Below are positions 1 through 8,903 of a stretch of 64,000 nt of DNA, piece after piece. A program made the position numbers and the translations under genes. Every line of letters begins with the position of its first letter. The first letter of the stretch is position 1. The stretch is taken from contig JAFMJH010000001.1 in NCBI GenBank assembly GCA_017853555.1, positions 157,249-221,248 on the forward strand, read 5' to 3'. Below the pieces are notes generated by a model that had not been told where the DNA came from, searched no databases, and saw nothing but the letters and a program-made list of their open reading frames with translations. Source of the stretch: Steroidobacteraceae bacterium. Lineage in GTDB: Bacteria > Pseudomonadota > Gammaproteobacteria > Steroidobacterales > Steroidobacteraceae.

Positions 1-435
1 GCCCGGCTCTTTCATTTCGTCGAGGTGCCGCTCGATGTGGCGCGCATCGACGAGCGTGATGATGGCGTCGAGCAGAAACTGATCTTTGAACTCGTCGTCG
101 AGGAAAAAGGTCTGCGCCACCGGACCCGGATCGGCCATCCCGGTGGTCTCGACGATGATGTAATCGAACTTGTCGCGTCGTTTGAGCAACTGCCCGAGGA
201 TGCGCAGCAAGTCGCCGCGCACCGTGCAGCAGATGCAGCCGTTGTTGGTTTCGAAGATCTCCTCTTCGGCACCGATGACGAGCTGGTGGTCGACACCGAC
301 CTCGCCGAACTCGTTTTCGATCACCGCGATACGCTTACCGTGGTTTTCGGAGAGGATGCGATTGAGGAGCGTGGTTTTTCCAGACCCCAGAAATCCCGTC
401 AAGACGGTGACGGGCACCCGTTCCGTGTGTGCCAT
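1..435 (-). CDS. COG0523/CobW-family zinc-chaperone GTPase (partial)
   Basis: Only the N-terminal 145 residues are present because the gene runs off the left edge. A Walker A loop GFLGSGKTT lies at residues 14-22, the metal-binding signature GCICC at 66-70, and the switch/Walker B stretch ETTGMADP at 96-103. Proteins of this family use GTP hydrolysis to deliver a metal, usually zinc, to client enzymes. The gene is divergent from a Zur-type repressor with 25 bp between start codons, which favours a zinc-shortage role (ZigA/YeiR type) over cobalamin synthesis or nitrile hydratase maturation. It starts with ATG at 435. The C-terminal CobW domain, which would help name the subgroup, is not visible. 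Confidence 0.93.
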   Translation of the reverse strand, partial: MAHTERVPVTVLTGFLGSGKTTLLNRILSENHGKRIAVIENEFGEVGVDHQLVIGAEEEIFETNNGCICCTVRGDLLRILGQLLKRRDKFDYIIVETTGMADPGPVAQTFFLDDEFKDQFLLDAIITLVDARHIERHLDEMKEPG

Positions 436-460
436 AGGGTCGACATGATAACGTAAGGCC

Positions 461-973
461 ATGCCGAATCCGCGTCCCACCCCGCCGCCGAATCACGATC
501 ACGGCGTGTGCATCGAAACGGCGCTGCGCAACGCGGCGTCGCTGTGCGCGACTCGCGGTCTGAATCTGACACCCGTTCGGCGTCGCGTCCTCGAAATCGT
601 CTGGCGTGCGCACGATCCGATCGGCGCGTATCAAATACTCGGCGAGCTGGCCAAAGAACGCGACAAAGCCGCACCACCCACCGTCTATCGCGCACTCGAA
701 TTTCTCGTCGACGCCGGACTCGTACATCGGCTCGACTCGCTGAACGCGTTCATCGGTTGCGACACGCCACTTGCTGCGCACGTCGCGCAGTTTTTCGTTT
801 GTCGCGAGTGTCACGGCGCGACGGAGATCGACGATCCTGCGATCGGGCGTGCACTCGCCGCAAAATCGCACGAGCTCGGTTTTCGAATCGAACCGGCCTC
901 GCTCGAGGTCAAGGGCGTGTGCGCGCGCTGCAACGCCTCAGCGCGCGATCAACAACAAGCCGCCGAGCAATAA
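461..973 (+). CDS. zur: Fur-family zinc uptake regulator Zur
   Basis: A 170-residue Fur-superfamily repressor. An N-terminal winged helix covers about residues 15-90 (LTPVRRRVLEIVW, then PTVYRALEFLVDAGLV as recognition helix and wing) and is followed by a dimerisation domain. Two CxxC pairs, C114/C117 (FVCREC) and C154/C157 (VCARC), form the structural zinc site. The family represses zinc uptake and zinc-sparing genes when zinc is replete. Its divergent neighbour is a zinc-type COG0523 GTPase, which is why Zur is preferred over Fur. The last 36 bp overlap the convergent DMT transporter gene. Confidence 0.9.
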   Translation: MPNPRPTPPPNHDHGVCIETALRNAASLCATRGLNLTPVRRRVLEIVWRAHDPIGAYQILGELAKERDKAAPPTVYRALEFLVDAGLVHRLDSLNAFIGCDTPLAAHVAQFFVCRECHGATEIDDPAIGRALAAKSHELGFRIEPASLEVKGVCARCNASARDQQQAAEQ

Positions 974-1378
974 AGCCGCGCCCAGCAAGCGTTGCGTGCT
1001 GGCAGGCTGCACGGCATAGCCGAGCAAACCGTAATGATCGACCAGGATCGCTGCAAACATCTGCCCCGACACCGCCAGCGCAAGTAGCAGCAGCGCACCG
1101 AGACGCGGCCCGGCGAAGTTCGCGACCGAAACGTACAACGCGCCGAGCAGACCGCCCGCCCACGCCCAGGCCGGAACCGAAACGAGTTGTTCGCGACTCG
1201 GCAACATCGTGCGCGTGGCGAGCAGCAATGCGACGAGGGCGAGAGTGCCGACCAGAAAATTCACCAACACGGCGAGCGCACCGTTGCCGAACGCGCGCGT
1301 GAGCGCCATGTTCATGGCAACCTGCACGACCAGTCCGGATCCGGCGACGAAAGCGAGCACGGCAGGCAACAACGGCAT
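938..1378 (-). CDS. DMT-superfamily inner-membrane transporter (YdcZ/DUF606 type)
   Basis: A 146-residue hydrophobic protein with about five predicted membrane helices, beginning MPLLPAVLAFVAGSG and ending in a leucine-rich helix GAALLLGGLLLIAR. Its length and the pattern of short five-helix halves match the DUF606/YdcZ branch of the drug/metabolite transporter superfamily; the substrate is unknown. ATG at 1378 is chosen because GGAG lies 6 bases upstream. A TTG five codons further out is less likely. It follows a small ORF at 1390-1545 on the same strand with an 11-bp gap, and its 3' end overlaps the 3' end of zur, so the two are convergent. Confidence 0.8.
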   Translation of the reverse strand: MPLLPAVLAFVAGSGLVVQVAMNMALTRAFGNGALAVLVNFLVGTLALVALLLATRTMLPSREQLVSVPAWAWAGGLLGALYVSVANFAGPRLGALLLLALAVSGQMFAAILVDHYGLLGYAVQPASTQRLLGAALLLGGLLLIAR

Positions 1379-1389
1379 GAAAACTCCGT

Positions 1390-1545
1390 TCAACGGGTGA
1401 CGAGCCGCGACAACAACGCGCGCCCGGCGGAAAAGCGCACCAGGAAAAACACCAGGCGCCAGAACAAACGCCGGGCGAAGGGCACGCGGCGCGGCGGAAT
1501 TCGCGCCTCGATCGCGGCGCGCACGTCTTCGACCCGGGGACTCAT
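1390..1545 (-). CDS. Small basic hypothetical protein (51 aa)
   Basis: An ATG-initiated ORF of 51 codons filling the gap between the large peptidase gene and the DMT transporter. The product begins MSPRVEDVRAAIEARIPPRR and continues into a central segment FWRLVFFLVRF that is hydrophobic with interspersed arginines, so it could be a small membrane-associated or amphipathic peptide. Third codon positions are mostly G or C, as in neighbouring genes, and its stop lies 11 bp before the transporter start, as expected for a coupled operon gene. I recognise no family. It may be a real small gene or a chance ORF in GC-rich DNA. Confidence 0.42.
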   Translation of the reverse strand: MSPRVEDVRAAIEARIPPRRVPFARRLFWRLVFFLVRFSAGRALLSRLVTR

Positions 1546-1564
1546 TCGCGAAGCCTACACCAGC

Positions 1565-4500
1565 TCAGCGCGCGATCAGCTCGACATCGACCACGAATTC
1601 GCGCTCTGCACGGCGCACGCGGGTCGGAATCCGGTCGCCGGCGACATGTTTTTTCAAGGTGTCGGAGAATGCGGCGAGACCCGCGATCGGGACATCGCCG
1701 AACGCCAGTACGAGATCGCCCGCCTGCAGACCCGCGCGGGCGGCCGGCGAATCGGGGACCACCGACTCGGCGCGTATGCCCGGGCCTTGATGCGCGTAGT
1801 CGGGCACGAGACCGAACGACACGCGGCGTGCACCCTCGCTCGGCGCGCCCGCGGCGGACGCCGGTTGCGGTGCCGTGGTGACGCTGAGCGGTGCATCGCG
1901 TTGCGCGAGATAGTCGATCGCTTCGCGGGCCACGGTCGCCACCTTCACAAGCCCGGCCGCATCGATGCGATCGGCGGTGTCGGTAGGACGGTGATAGTCG
2001 AGATGGGCAGCGGTGAACAACTGCACACCGGGAATGCCGCGATCGATGAAGCTTTGCTGATCCGACGACTGCGACGCACCGGGCACGTTTTTGATCGCGA
2101 TGCCGGTCGAGAACGTGATGCCGCGAAACACGTGTTGCCATTCGCTCGCGGTGCCTGTGCCAAGCACCGACAACTCGCCCGCACCCAAGCGTCCGACGGT
2201 GTCGAGATTCACGACCGCGCGAATCCCGGCCAGCGGCGCACCGCGCGGATGCTCGACGAACCACTTTGATCCCTGCAAACCCGCCTCTTCACCCGAGAAC
2301 GCGACGAAAATCACGCTGCGCTCCGGCGCGCCCGCCGTCGCCAACGTCCGCGCGAGTTCGATCAGCACGGCGACACCGCTCGCGTTGTCGTCCGCGCCCG
2401 GGTGGATTTGCCCGATTTCGGCTACGCGCACGCCCGGGCCGCTTCGGCCGAGGTGATCGTAATGCGCCGATACGACGACCGCCTGATCCGCATAGCGCGG
2501 ATTCGTGCCACGCAACACGCCGACGACATTGCGCAACGCCAAAGATTTCTGCGCGCCGGCGGGCGTGTACTCGAAGTCCTGAAACCAGCCGTTCGCATCG
2601 GCGGGCTGCAAACCGGCTGCGGCGAACGCCTTGGCCACATAATCCGCCGCAGCCTGCAACCCTGCGCTGCCCAATCCGCGCCCTTCGCGCGCAGGATCCG
2701 CAAGCCATGCGATGTGCGCGGTCATCGCAGTCGCATCGAACACCGCAGGCAGTCGTGCGAGCGCCTCGCGTTTCGCATATCCGCCGACCGGCAATGCCTC
2801 GGCACGCGCATCGGGCGCGCGCAAATCGACGATCAGCGGCGAATCGGCGGCAGACCACTCGCCTTTGGCGACATTGGCCGGTTCGTCGCCGGCGAACGAC
2901 AGCCAGGAATATTTGCCGTAGTGCGGCAGTTTTCGTGCGAGCCCCGCGGCGGCGGCCACGTCGTCGAGCGTGAGCCACGCGATCGCCTTGGCGGCGTTGC
3001 CGGGATGCCGACGCACGATCACGTTCGCGCGACCCTGCTTGGGCAAGCGCGTGCCGCCGGCACGGATGCTCTGGCCGTCGACCGCGAAGCCGAGCGCAGC
3101 ATCACCGGCGAACAATTTGGTCGCATAAGCATTGTCGGCACCCAAGACCCACACTGCACGATCGGTCGGCAGCGTCACCGCTGCCGCATCGGTGACGATG
3201 CGAAACTTTTGAGCACCACCGCCCGACCAGAATTGCAGCATGTCGCGATAGGCCTGCACGAACGCGGGCGGTGCTTTCGCGGGCAGCACCGCGAGCACTT
3301 CGCCTTCGCCGAACATCTGCCCGAGCGACGGCGCCGTCTCGCGCGCATCGAGCAAACGGAAGAGATCGAATTCCGGATCGATTTCGAGCGCGATCGGTGC
3401 CGTATCGCTCACCAATTCGAACGTCGTCCGGTTGCCGTGCAGGGTCACGACGTGTTGCGTCACGCCTTGCTTGCTGCGCAAGACGACCGGCACGTCGAGA
3501 TCGAAAGGTCGGTCCTGCGCTTGGCGCAAGACGCCGCGCACCACGTAACGCTGCGCCTCACGCGTGACGCGCACGTCGGCGACCCGCAGATCAGGAGCGC
3601 CGACACGGCTCACCCATTGTTCGACCATGGGCAAAAGATCGACGCCGGCGGCGGCGCCATGGGCACGCGCCAAATCGTCGAAGCTCGCGCGCTTGCCGCG
3701 TTGCTCGCGATAAAAGCGCTGCAGACCCCGCACGTAGGCGGCATCGCCCACCCGGCGGCGCAGCATGTGGTCGAGCATCAACGCCTTGCCGTAACCGACC
3801 GCCTCGGTCGCCGGACTGTGTCGCGAGCGAAACGCCGTGAGCGGAAAATCCTGCGAGTCGCGCACGAAGTCGCGATATTTTTTCAACGTGTCGCGCCGAT
3901 ACTCGGCACCTTGTCCGAGCTGCTCTTTGTACAGATGATCGGCCAGATAGGCGGTGAGCCCCTCGCACCAGTTGCCGCGCGCGTAATCGACGAATACGCC
4001 GTTGCCCCACCAGTTGTGCAGGATTTCGTGCGGATACGACGACGTGAGAATGAACGGAAAGCGGATGATCTGCGGCCCGAGCAGCGTGAAGCTCGGCATG
4101 CCGTAGCCGGTTTCCCAAAAGTTCTCGACGAGCGCGAATTTGTCGTACGGGTACGGACCGATCAGGGTCCGGTACATCTCGAGGTTGCGGACCGTCGCTT
4201 CGAGATATTTGGCCGCGAGCGCGTCGTCGGCCTGGCGCAAGAACACCTCGGCCGTCACCGCGCCAGCCGGGCGCGCGTAGCGGCGCAGTTTGCCGCCGAC
4301 GATGTGCAATTCGTCCACCGGCGTCGCACTCTTCCAGCGCGCCACGCCGTCGGCCGCGCGTGCACTGCCGCTGCCGGGACTGATGAGCTGCCACCCCTCG
4401 GGAGCTTTGGCCTGCAACTCGAACGTGAACAGCGTCTCGCCGAGATAGGGATACCAAAGCGTACTGCCGGCGAGATAGATGCCGTCGTCGCGGATAGTCC

Positions 4501-4930
4501 CGGCGGTTTCGTTGAAGCCGCGCGCATATTCCTGGGCCGGCGACTCGAAGCCGAAGTCGATGGGTCCTTGGTACTCGAGCGCGATGCGGGTCGCGCCCGC
4601 CGGCAAGCGCACGCGATAACGCTGCGCGTTGCCGCTGTCGGTGATCGCGGCCGAGGAGCCGTTGATGCCGGCGAAGGCCGAGTTTTTCGTCGCCGGCAAA
4701 CGCTCGACCGCCGGCTCCGACGTCACGATGCGCAGCGGCGCCGCGAGCAGGAATTCCACGTCGCGAGGCGACTCCGCGGCCGGCAATTGCACGACGGCCT
4801 TCACCGCGATGGTGTGTGCGCTAGGCTCGAGTATCGCCTCGAGCATGAAATGCGGCTCGGCCGCGTACGCACTCGCCGCCCGGACGCAGATCAGAAAGGC
4901 GGCAAGGATCCGCCGCAGGTGCGCGCTCAA
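1565..4930 (-). CDS. Secreted M1-M28-PDZ fusion metallopeptidase
   Basis: A protein of about 1121 residues with three parts. After a signal peptide (LRRILAAFLICVRAASAYA), an M1 aminopeptidase-like region carries HEILHNWWGN at about 301-310 with the third zinc ligand in NWCEGLTAY. An M28 di-zinc aminopeptidase region follows, with HYDHLG at about 823, PGADDNASG, FSGEEAGLQG, NLDTVGRL and HLDYHRPTDTADRI. A PDZ domain occupies roughly the last 90 residues. Both peptidase sites look intact, so it probably trims peptides in the periplasm or outside the cell. The TTG start at 4930 is chosen because it overlaps the stop of the upstream ChaN gene (TTGA) and sits just before the signal peptide; the open frame continues upstream but would cover the neighbour. 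Confidence 0.88.
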   Translation of the reverse strand: MSAHLRRILAAFLICVRAASAYAAEPHFMLEAILEPSAHTIAVKAVVQLPAAESPRDVEFLLAAPLRIVTSEPAVERLPATKNSAFAGINGSSAAITDSGNAQRYRVRLPAGATRIALEYQGPIDFGFESPAQEYARGFNETAGTIRDDGIYLAGSTLWYPYLGETLFTFELQAKAPEGWQLISPGSGSARAADGVARWKSATPVDELHIVGGKLRRYARPAGAVTAEVFLRQADDALAAKYLEATVRNLEMYRTLIGPYPYDKFALVENFWETGYGMPSFTLLGPQIIRFPFILTSSYPHEILHNWWGNGVFVDYARGNWCEGLTAYLADHLYKEQLGQGAEYRRDTLKKYRDFVRDSQDFPLTAFRSRHSPATEAVGYGKALMLDHMLRRRVGDAAYVRGLQRFYREQRGKRASFDDLARAHGAAAGVDLLPMVEQWVSRVGAPDLRVADVRVTREAQRYVVRGVLRQAQDRPFDLDVPVVLRSKQGVTQHVVTLHGNRTTFELVSDTAPIALEIDPEFDLFRLLDARETAPSLGQMFGEGEVLAVLPAKAPPAFVQAYRDMLQFWSGGGAQKFRIVTDAAAVTLPTDRAVWVLGADNAYATKLFAGDAALGFAVDGQSIRAGGTRLPKQGRANVIVRRHPGNAAKAIAWLTLDDVAAAAGLARKLPHYGKYSWLSFAGDEPANVAKGEWSAADSPLIVDLRAPDARAEALPVGGYAKREALARLPAVFDATAMTAHIAWLADPAREGRGLGSAGLQAAADYVAKAFAAAGLQPADANGWFQDFEYTPAGAQKSLALRNVVGVLRGTNPRYADQAVVVSAHYDHLGRSGPGVRVAEIGQIHPGADDNASGVAVLIELARTLATAGAPERSVIFVAFSGEEAGLQGSKWFVEHPRGAPLAGIRAVVNLDTVGRLGAGELSVLGTGTASEWQHVFRGITFSTGIAIKNVPGASQSSDQQSFIDRGIPGVQLFTAAHLDYHRPTDTADRIDAAGLVKVATVAREAIDYLAQRDAPLSVTTAPQPASAAGAPSEGARRVSFGLVPDYAHQGPGIRAESVVPDSPAARAGLQAGDLVLAFGDVPIAGLAAFSDTLKKHVAGDRIPTRVRRAEREFVVDVELIAR

Positions 4931-6171
4931 TCGGGTTTGCGACGGAAGTCGAGCGGCAACGTGACCATCTGTCCCTCGCGCTCGAGTCGCAACGTTGCGG
5001 AATCGCCCCATCGATAATCTCCCACCTTGCGCTGCAAGCTCGCCGTACCGTCGATCTTTGCACCGTCGAGTTCACGCAGCACGTCACCGACGCGCACCCC
5101 GGCACGATCGGCCGTCGAACCGGCGTCGATCTGGATGACTTTCGTCGGCTCTTTGCCGATGCGACCCATCAAAGAAACGCCGAGTACCGGCAGCGTCGGC
5201 TGCGCGGTCTGCGGCACACCCCAAAGAAAATCCGCATACGACGCGCTGACCATGGCGGACTTCGTGCCACTGCGAACGGTGACCGGAATGAGCGACGCCG
5301 TGCGGCCTTTGAAGCCGGAGCGCAGCTGTCGTTCGGCGCCGAGGCCGTACGCGACGTGCCCACCTCCGATCAGCACCACGACGATTTCACGCGGATCGGC
5401 AGGTACGGACAACGCCTGCCCGGCTTGCCAACCCATCGACGCATCCCAGGTCAGTTGCGCCAGATAGACACCCTCTTGTTGTTCGGGCGTCATCTTCGCG
5501 TGCAACGGATCGTCGGCATCGAAATACGAGCGCACCAACTGCCGATGCTCGGCGTTCGTGGTGTCGATCTGCGGGGGCATGCGTCGACGCACCTCCGGGG
5601 CGAGTGCATCGAACCCTTTGGCGCGCACGTCGCGCACGACCTCGCGCGGCGCATTCAAGCCGACCATGCGCAATCGGTGATCGCGCGCGAATTCGAAGAT
5701 TTCCCGATAGTGACCGAAATGATGCGACCAGACTTCGTACCATCGCGACTCGTCGAGCAAACGCGACTCGTCGAGTTCGCCGCGCGTCCAGCGATCGAGC
5801 GCCGGCTGCGGATCCCACGGAAACATCTCGAGCCCGACGATCACCTTGCGGCCGGCGGCGTGCAATGCCGCGATCGCTGCCAACTGCACGCGATGGAATT
5901 CGCCGTTGGTGTGTTCTTCGCCGACGAACAAGACGCGCACGTCTTGCAGCCGCTGCGCGAAAACCGCTGCGCCGATGGTTTCGGCGCGCGACGTATCGGT
6001 GATCGCGTCGAGCTCGACCACCGCCTTGCGCATCTTGCGCGTCGCATCACCGATGGTCAGTTGTTCGGGACCGCCGGGCGCGACATCCGCCTGCGCGAGC
6101 CCGCCGGTCAAAAGACCGGCGAGCAGCGCGAGTGCGAAAGCGCGGCCCGCAGCCCTGCCGCGTAAACGCAC
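4927..6171 (-). CDS. ChaN/Tiki-fold lipoprotein-like protein with C-terminal PDZ domain
   Basis: A 414-residue exported protein. It has a signal peptide with core AFALALLAGLLTGGLAQA, a ChaN (DUF399, haem-binding uptake, Tiki superfamily) domain with the conserved GEEH at about 84-87, EMFPWDPQ and a late VVVLIGGGHVAYGLG, then a PDZ domain over about the last 90 residues. ChaN of Campylobacter binds haem, while Tiki relatives are metalloproteases; which applies here cannot be told. The GTG start at 6171 follows the stop of the TonB receptor gene by 2 bp. It overlaps the downstream peptidase start, so receptor, ChaN and peptidase could be one transcript. Confidence 0.82.
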   Translation of the reverse strand: MRLRGRAAGRAFALALLAGLLTGGLAQADVAPGGPEQLTIGDATRKMRKAVVELDAITDTSRAETIGAAVFAQRLQDVRVLFVGEEHTNGEFHRVQLAAIAALHAAGRKVIVGLEMFPWDPQPALDRWTRGELDESRLLDESRWYEVWSHHFGHYREIFEFARDHRLRMVGLNAPREVVRDVRAKGFDALAPEVRRRMPPQIDTTNAEHRQLVRSYFDADDPLHAKMTPEQQEGVYLAQLTWDASMGWQAGQALSVPADPREIVVVLIGGGHVAYGLGAERQLRSGFKGRTASLIPVTVRSGTKSAMVSASYADFLWGVPQTAQPTLPVLGVSLMGRIGKEPTKVIQIDAGSTADRAGVRVGDVLRELDGAKIDGTASLQRKVGDYRWGDSATLRLEREGQMVTLPLDFRRKPD

Positions 6172-6173
6172 GA

Positions 6174-8774
6174 TCAGAACTTGTAGCGTGCGGTGAGACC
6201 GAATTCGCGCAAGGTCGGATACGAGACGCTGTAGCGCCACGGGAAGAAGGTGCCGCGACCCGTGTTGCCGGCGGGCGTCGTGCCCGCCGGAGAACGGAAG
6301 AACGTGCCGTCCGGCAGCGCATTCGAGAAGAAGACGTCGCGATACGCGGCGCTCGGACTATCTTCGTTCGTCAGGTTGCGACCCCACAGCTCGATGGTCC
6401 ACTGCTTCGATTGCAAACCGATCGCCATGTTGAGCTTGGTCTGATCGGGCGTGATGGCTTCATTCGTCGCATCGGCGAATTGCTTGTCGCGATACGACAG
6501 ATCGCCGCGTACGAAAAACGCCTTGCCATCGGCAAGCGGCGCCGTGTAACCGAGGCTCGCCGCGAGCTGCCACGGCGACGTTCGCAGGATCTGCTTGCCT
6601 GAGACGTCACCGGTCGGCGAGAACGACGGGAAGCTCTTGAATGAGTCGACGCGCGCCTTGTCGTAGTTCGCATCGGTGTAGGACACGCCGAAACTGCCGT
6701 CGACGCGGTCGGTGATGCGCGCATTCACCGAGAACTCGGCGCCGCGGATGGTCGCGTCACCGGCGTTCACGTTGAATGCCGTCGGCGTACGAATGGTGCC
6801 GACGTTGCCCGAGCGCGGATCGACCACTTCCGTACGGATCTGCGGAATGACGATGCTCTTCCACTTGCTCTGGTACACGTCGAAGTCGACGAAGACGCGT
6901 CGGTCGAGCAATTCGCTCTTGATGCCGAGCTCGAAGGCGCCGTTTTCTTCCGGGTCGAAGGCCGTGAGTATCGGCACGTTCACCGGTGTCGCGTCCGCGG
7001 TGAACTGCACGGTCGCCGCGCCGATGTTGCCGCTCTTTTCGGCGTGCGCGTACGAACCGTAGATCGTGACGTTCGGCTGGGGTTTCCAGTCGAGCGTCGT
7101 ACGCCAGTTGTTCAACCCCCAGGATTTGCTGCCCGTGCGCGCCGTCAAGATGTTGTTGAAGGATTTCTTTTCATCCGTGTAACGACCTTCGAGACGACCT
7201 TTGACGGTGTCCGTGAAGTCGTATTCCAGCGAGGCGAACGCCGAGGTGGCCGTGACCTTGTTGCGATAGGTGTCGCTGAAGATCGCGTCGCCGGTCGGAT
7301 TGACGAACCAGTTTTTGAAGCCCGTCGTATCGACACCGCCGGTTGCCGCCGGATCATTGGCCGGATCGTAAATCAACGTCGGCCGGCCGAACGGAGCCGC
7401 CGTACGGCAAGAGAGACAGAATGCGTAGAAATCGCTCGGCAACGGCTGCGTGGCCTTCACGCCGTCGTTACCGCCGTGCGACTTCGTATCGTAGAAGTAG
7501 CCGCCGACCGCCCAGCGCAGCTTTTGTTCGGTCTTGCTCGTGAGTCGCAGTTCAGTGCTCACTTCTTCCGTCACACCGCCACCGCCGATCTGGTAGAGCC
7601 CGGTACGCAACACTTTCTGTTCGCCACCGAAGAACGTGCCCGGCACCAGCGTCGCGAGACCCGTCGCCGGACGCGCGATGTAGACGAACGGCACGGTTTC
7701 ACCCGTGTTGCGCGAACCGTCGACCAGGAATCCCTGACCGACTTTCGAGTAGCCCGTCAGAGAACTGATCGTACCGATGCCGGTATTCCAGGTGATGCTG
7801 AGGCTCGCACGCTCGATGTCGCGCTTGTTGCCCGTCGCCTGCGGCACTGCCGACAGACCGTTGCGACCGACCGCCGGGAACGTACCGCAGTAGTTCATGT
7901 AGCCCGCGGCGGGCACCGGCGACTGCACGGTCAGCAGCGAGTTGAGATTTTCGCAGTTTGCAACCACGGGGCTGATCGCGGAATTGCCGACGACGTCATT
8001 CGAAATGTACGCCTGCAACTGCGCTTCGAACGCGTCGCTCGGCGTCCACAACAACGTGCCTTGCGCCGACTGGTATTCGTAACCGCCGATATCCGACTTG
8101 CCGCCGGCACCGGAGTATTGATTGTTGTAGGAGCCGTCGAAGTTGTCATAGGAGACTGCGATGCGGCCTTTGAGCACGCCTTCGACGACCGGGCCGCTCA
8201 CCGAACCGGCGAGCGCGCGCTTGCCGTTCGAGCCGAACTGCACTTCGGCTTTTCCTTTGACGACGTCGCCTGGTTTCGCGGTGACATAGTTGATGGCGCC
8301 GCTGAAGGAGTTGCGGCCGTACAAGGCTGCTTGCGGGCCTTTGATGACTTCGATGCGCTCGAGGTCCGTCTGGTTGAAGTTCAAACCTTCTTTGCCGGAG
8401 ACGAACACGCCATCGATGAACACCGCGGCATTGTTTTCACCACGCACGTCGATGGGCGCAAAACCGCGGATGACGGGCACGGGGAGGAAGCCCGCCTGCA
8501 CATCCGAGAAGGTGAGGCCGGGCGTCGCCGCCGCGACGTCGTCGAGATTGCGGATGCCTTTTTCTTCGATCTGTTCCGCCGAGAATGCCTTGATCGCGAG
8601 CGGGACGTCGAGCAAGCGCTCCTCCGCCTTGCGGGCGGTGACGACGATTTCTTCGAGTACGAGTCCGTCGCCCTGTGATTTGGTCTGTGCCAGCGCTGCA
8701 CTCATGCTGGCCGCAGTGGCCAGCGTCGAGACGAGTGTGACGACGGAACGGAAATGCTTCTTGGAAGTGACCAT
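6174..8774 (-). CDS. TonB-dependent outer-membrane receptor
   Basis: An 866-residue receptor. A signal peptide ends near SMSAALAQ and is followed by a TonB-box-like segment EEIVVTARK and a plug domain (VPLAIKAFSAEQIEEKG, then PQAALYGRNSFSGAINYV). A long 22-strand type barrel ends in the usual aromatic residue (ARYKF). ATG at 8774 is chosen because AGGGGA lies 7 bases upstream; the open frame extends beyond it but lacks signal-peptide character. Receptors with this plug sequence take up iron complexes or organic compounds, so the ligand is not known. It is divergent from the beta-propeller/nitrilase-fold operon, suggesting a shared substrate, and ends 2 bp before the ChaN gene. Confidence 0.93.
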   Translation of the reverse strand: MVTSKKHFRSVVTLVSTLATAASMSAALAQTKSQGDGLVLEEIVVTARKAEERLLDVPLAIKAFSAEQIEEKGIRNLDDVAAATPGLTFSDVQAGFLPVPVIRGFAPIDVRGENNAAVFIDGVFVSGKEGLNFNQTDLERIEVIKGPQAALYGRNSFSGAINYVTAKPGDVVKGKAEVQFGSNGKRALAGSVSGPVVEGVLKGRIAVSYDNFDGSYNNQYSGAGGKSDIGGYEYQSAQGTLLWTPSDAFEAQLQAYISNDVVGNSAISPVVANCENLNSLLTVQSPVPAAGYMNYCGTFPAVGRNGLSAVPQATGNKRDIERASLSITWNTGIGTISSLTGYSKVGQGFLVDGSRNTGETVPFVYIARPATGLATLVPGTFFGGEQKVLRTGLYQIGGGGVTEEVSTELRLTSKTEQKLRWAVGGYFYDTKSHGGNDGVKATQPLPSDFYAFCLSCRTAAPFGRPTLIYDPANDPAATGGVDTTGFKNWFVNPTGDAIFSDTYRNKVTATSAFASLEYDFTDTVKGRLEGRYTDEKKSFNNILTARTGSKSWGLNNWRTTLDWKPQPNVTIYGSYAHAEKSGNIGAATVQFTADATPVNVPILTAFDPEENGAFELGIKSELLDRRVFVDFDVYQSKWKSIVIPQIRTEVVDPRSGNVGTIRTPTAFNVNAGDATIRGAEFSVNARITDRVDGSFGVSYTDANYDKARVDSFKSFPSFSPTGDVSGKQILRTSPWQLAASLGYTAPLADGKAFFVRGDLSYRDKQFADATNEAITPDQTKLNMAIGLQSKQWTIELWGRNLTNEDSPSAAYRDVFFSNALPDGTFFRSPAGTTPAGNTGRGTFFPWRYSVSYPTLREFGLTARYKF

Positions 8775-8903
8775 CGAGTGATTCCCCTGTATGCACCGGT
8801 ATTGAGTTTTGAGAGGTGCTATGCGAAACCTACTACCGCACGGAGCGGAACGGAAGGGACGATCCGGCATAACGAAAAAACTGACCGGCATGGGGGTTTT
8901 CGA
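8775..8903. promoter_or_regulatory. Divergent promoter region of the receptor and propeller genes
   Basis: A 129-bp gap between two divergent start codons, so it must hold both promoters. I see ribosome binding sites at each end (AGGGGA for the receptor, GGGGG for the propeller gene) but no convincing -35/-10 pair and no clear palindrome. Confidence 0.5.

Noticed and set aside
436..460. Zur box between the COG0523 and zur genes
   Set aside because: ATGATAACGTAAG resembles only half of a Zur palindrome; not listed as a feature.
2402..5017. Long plus-strand ORF of 871 codons
   Set aside because: It is antisense to the M1-M28-PDZ gene and has no recognisable domain; high GC gives long shadow frames.
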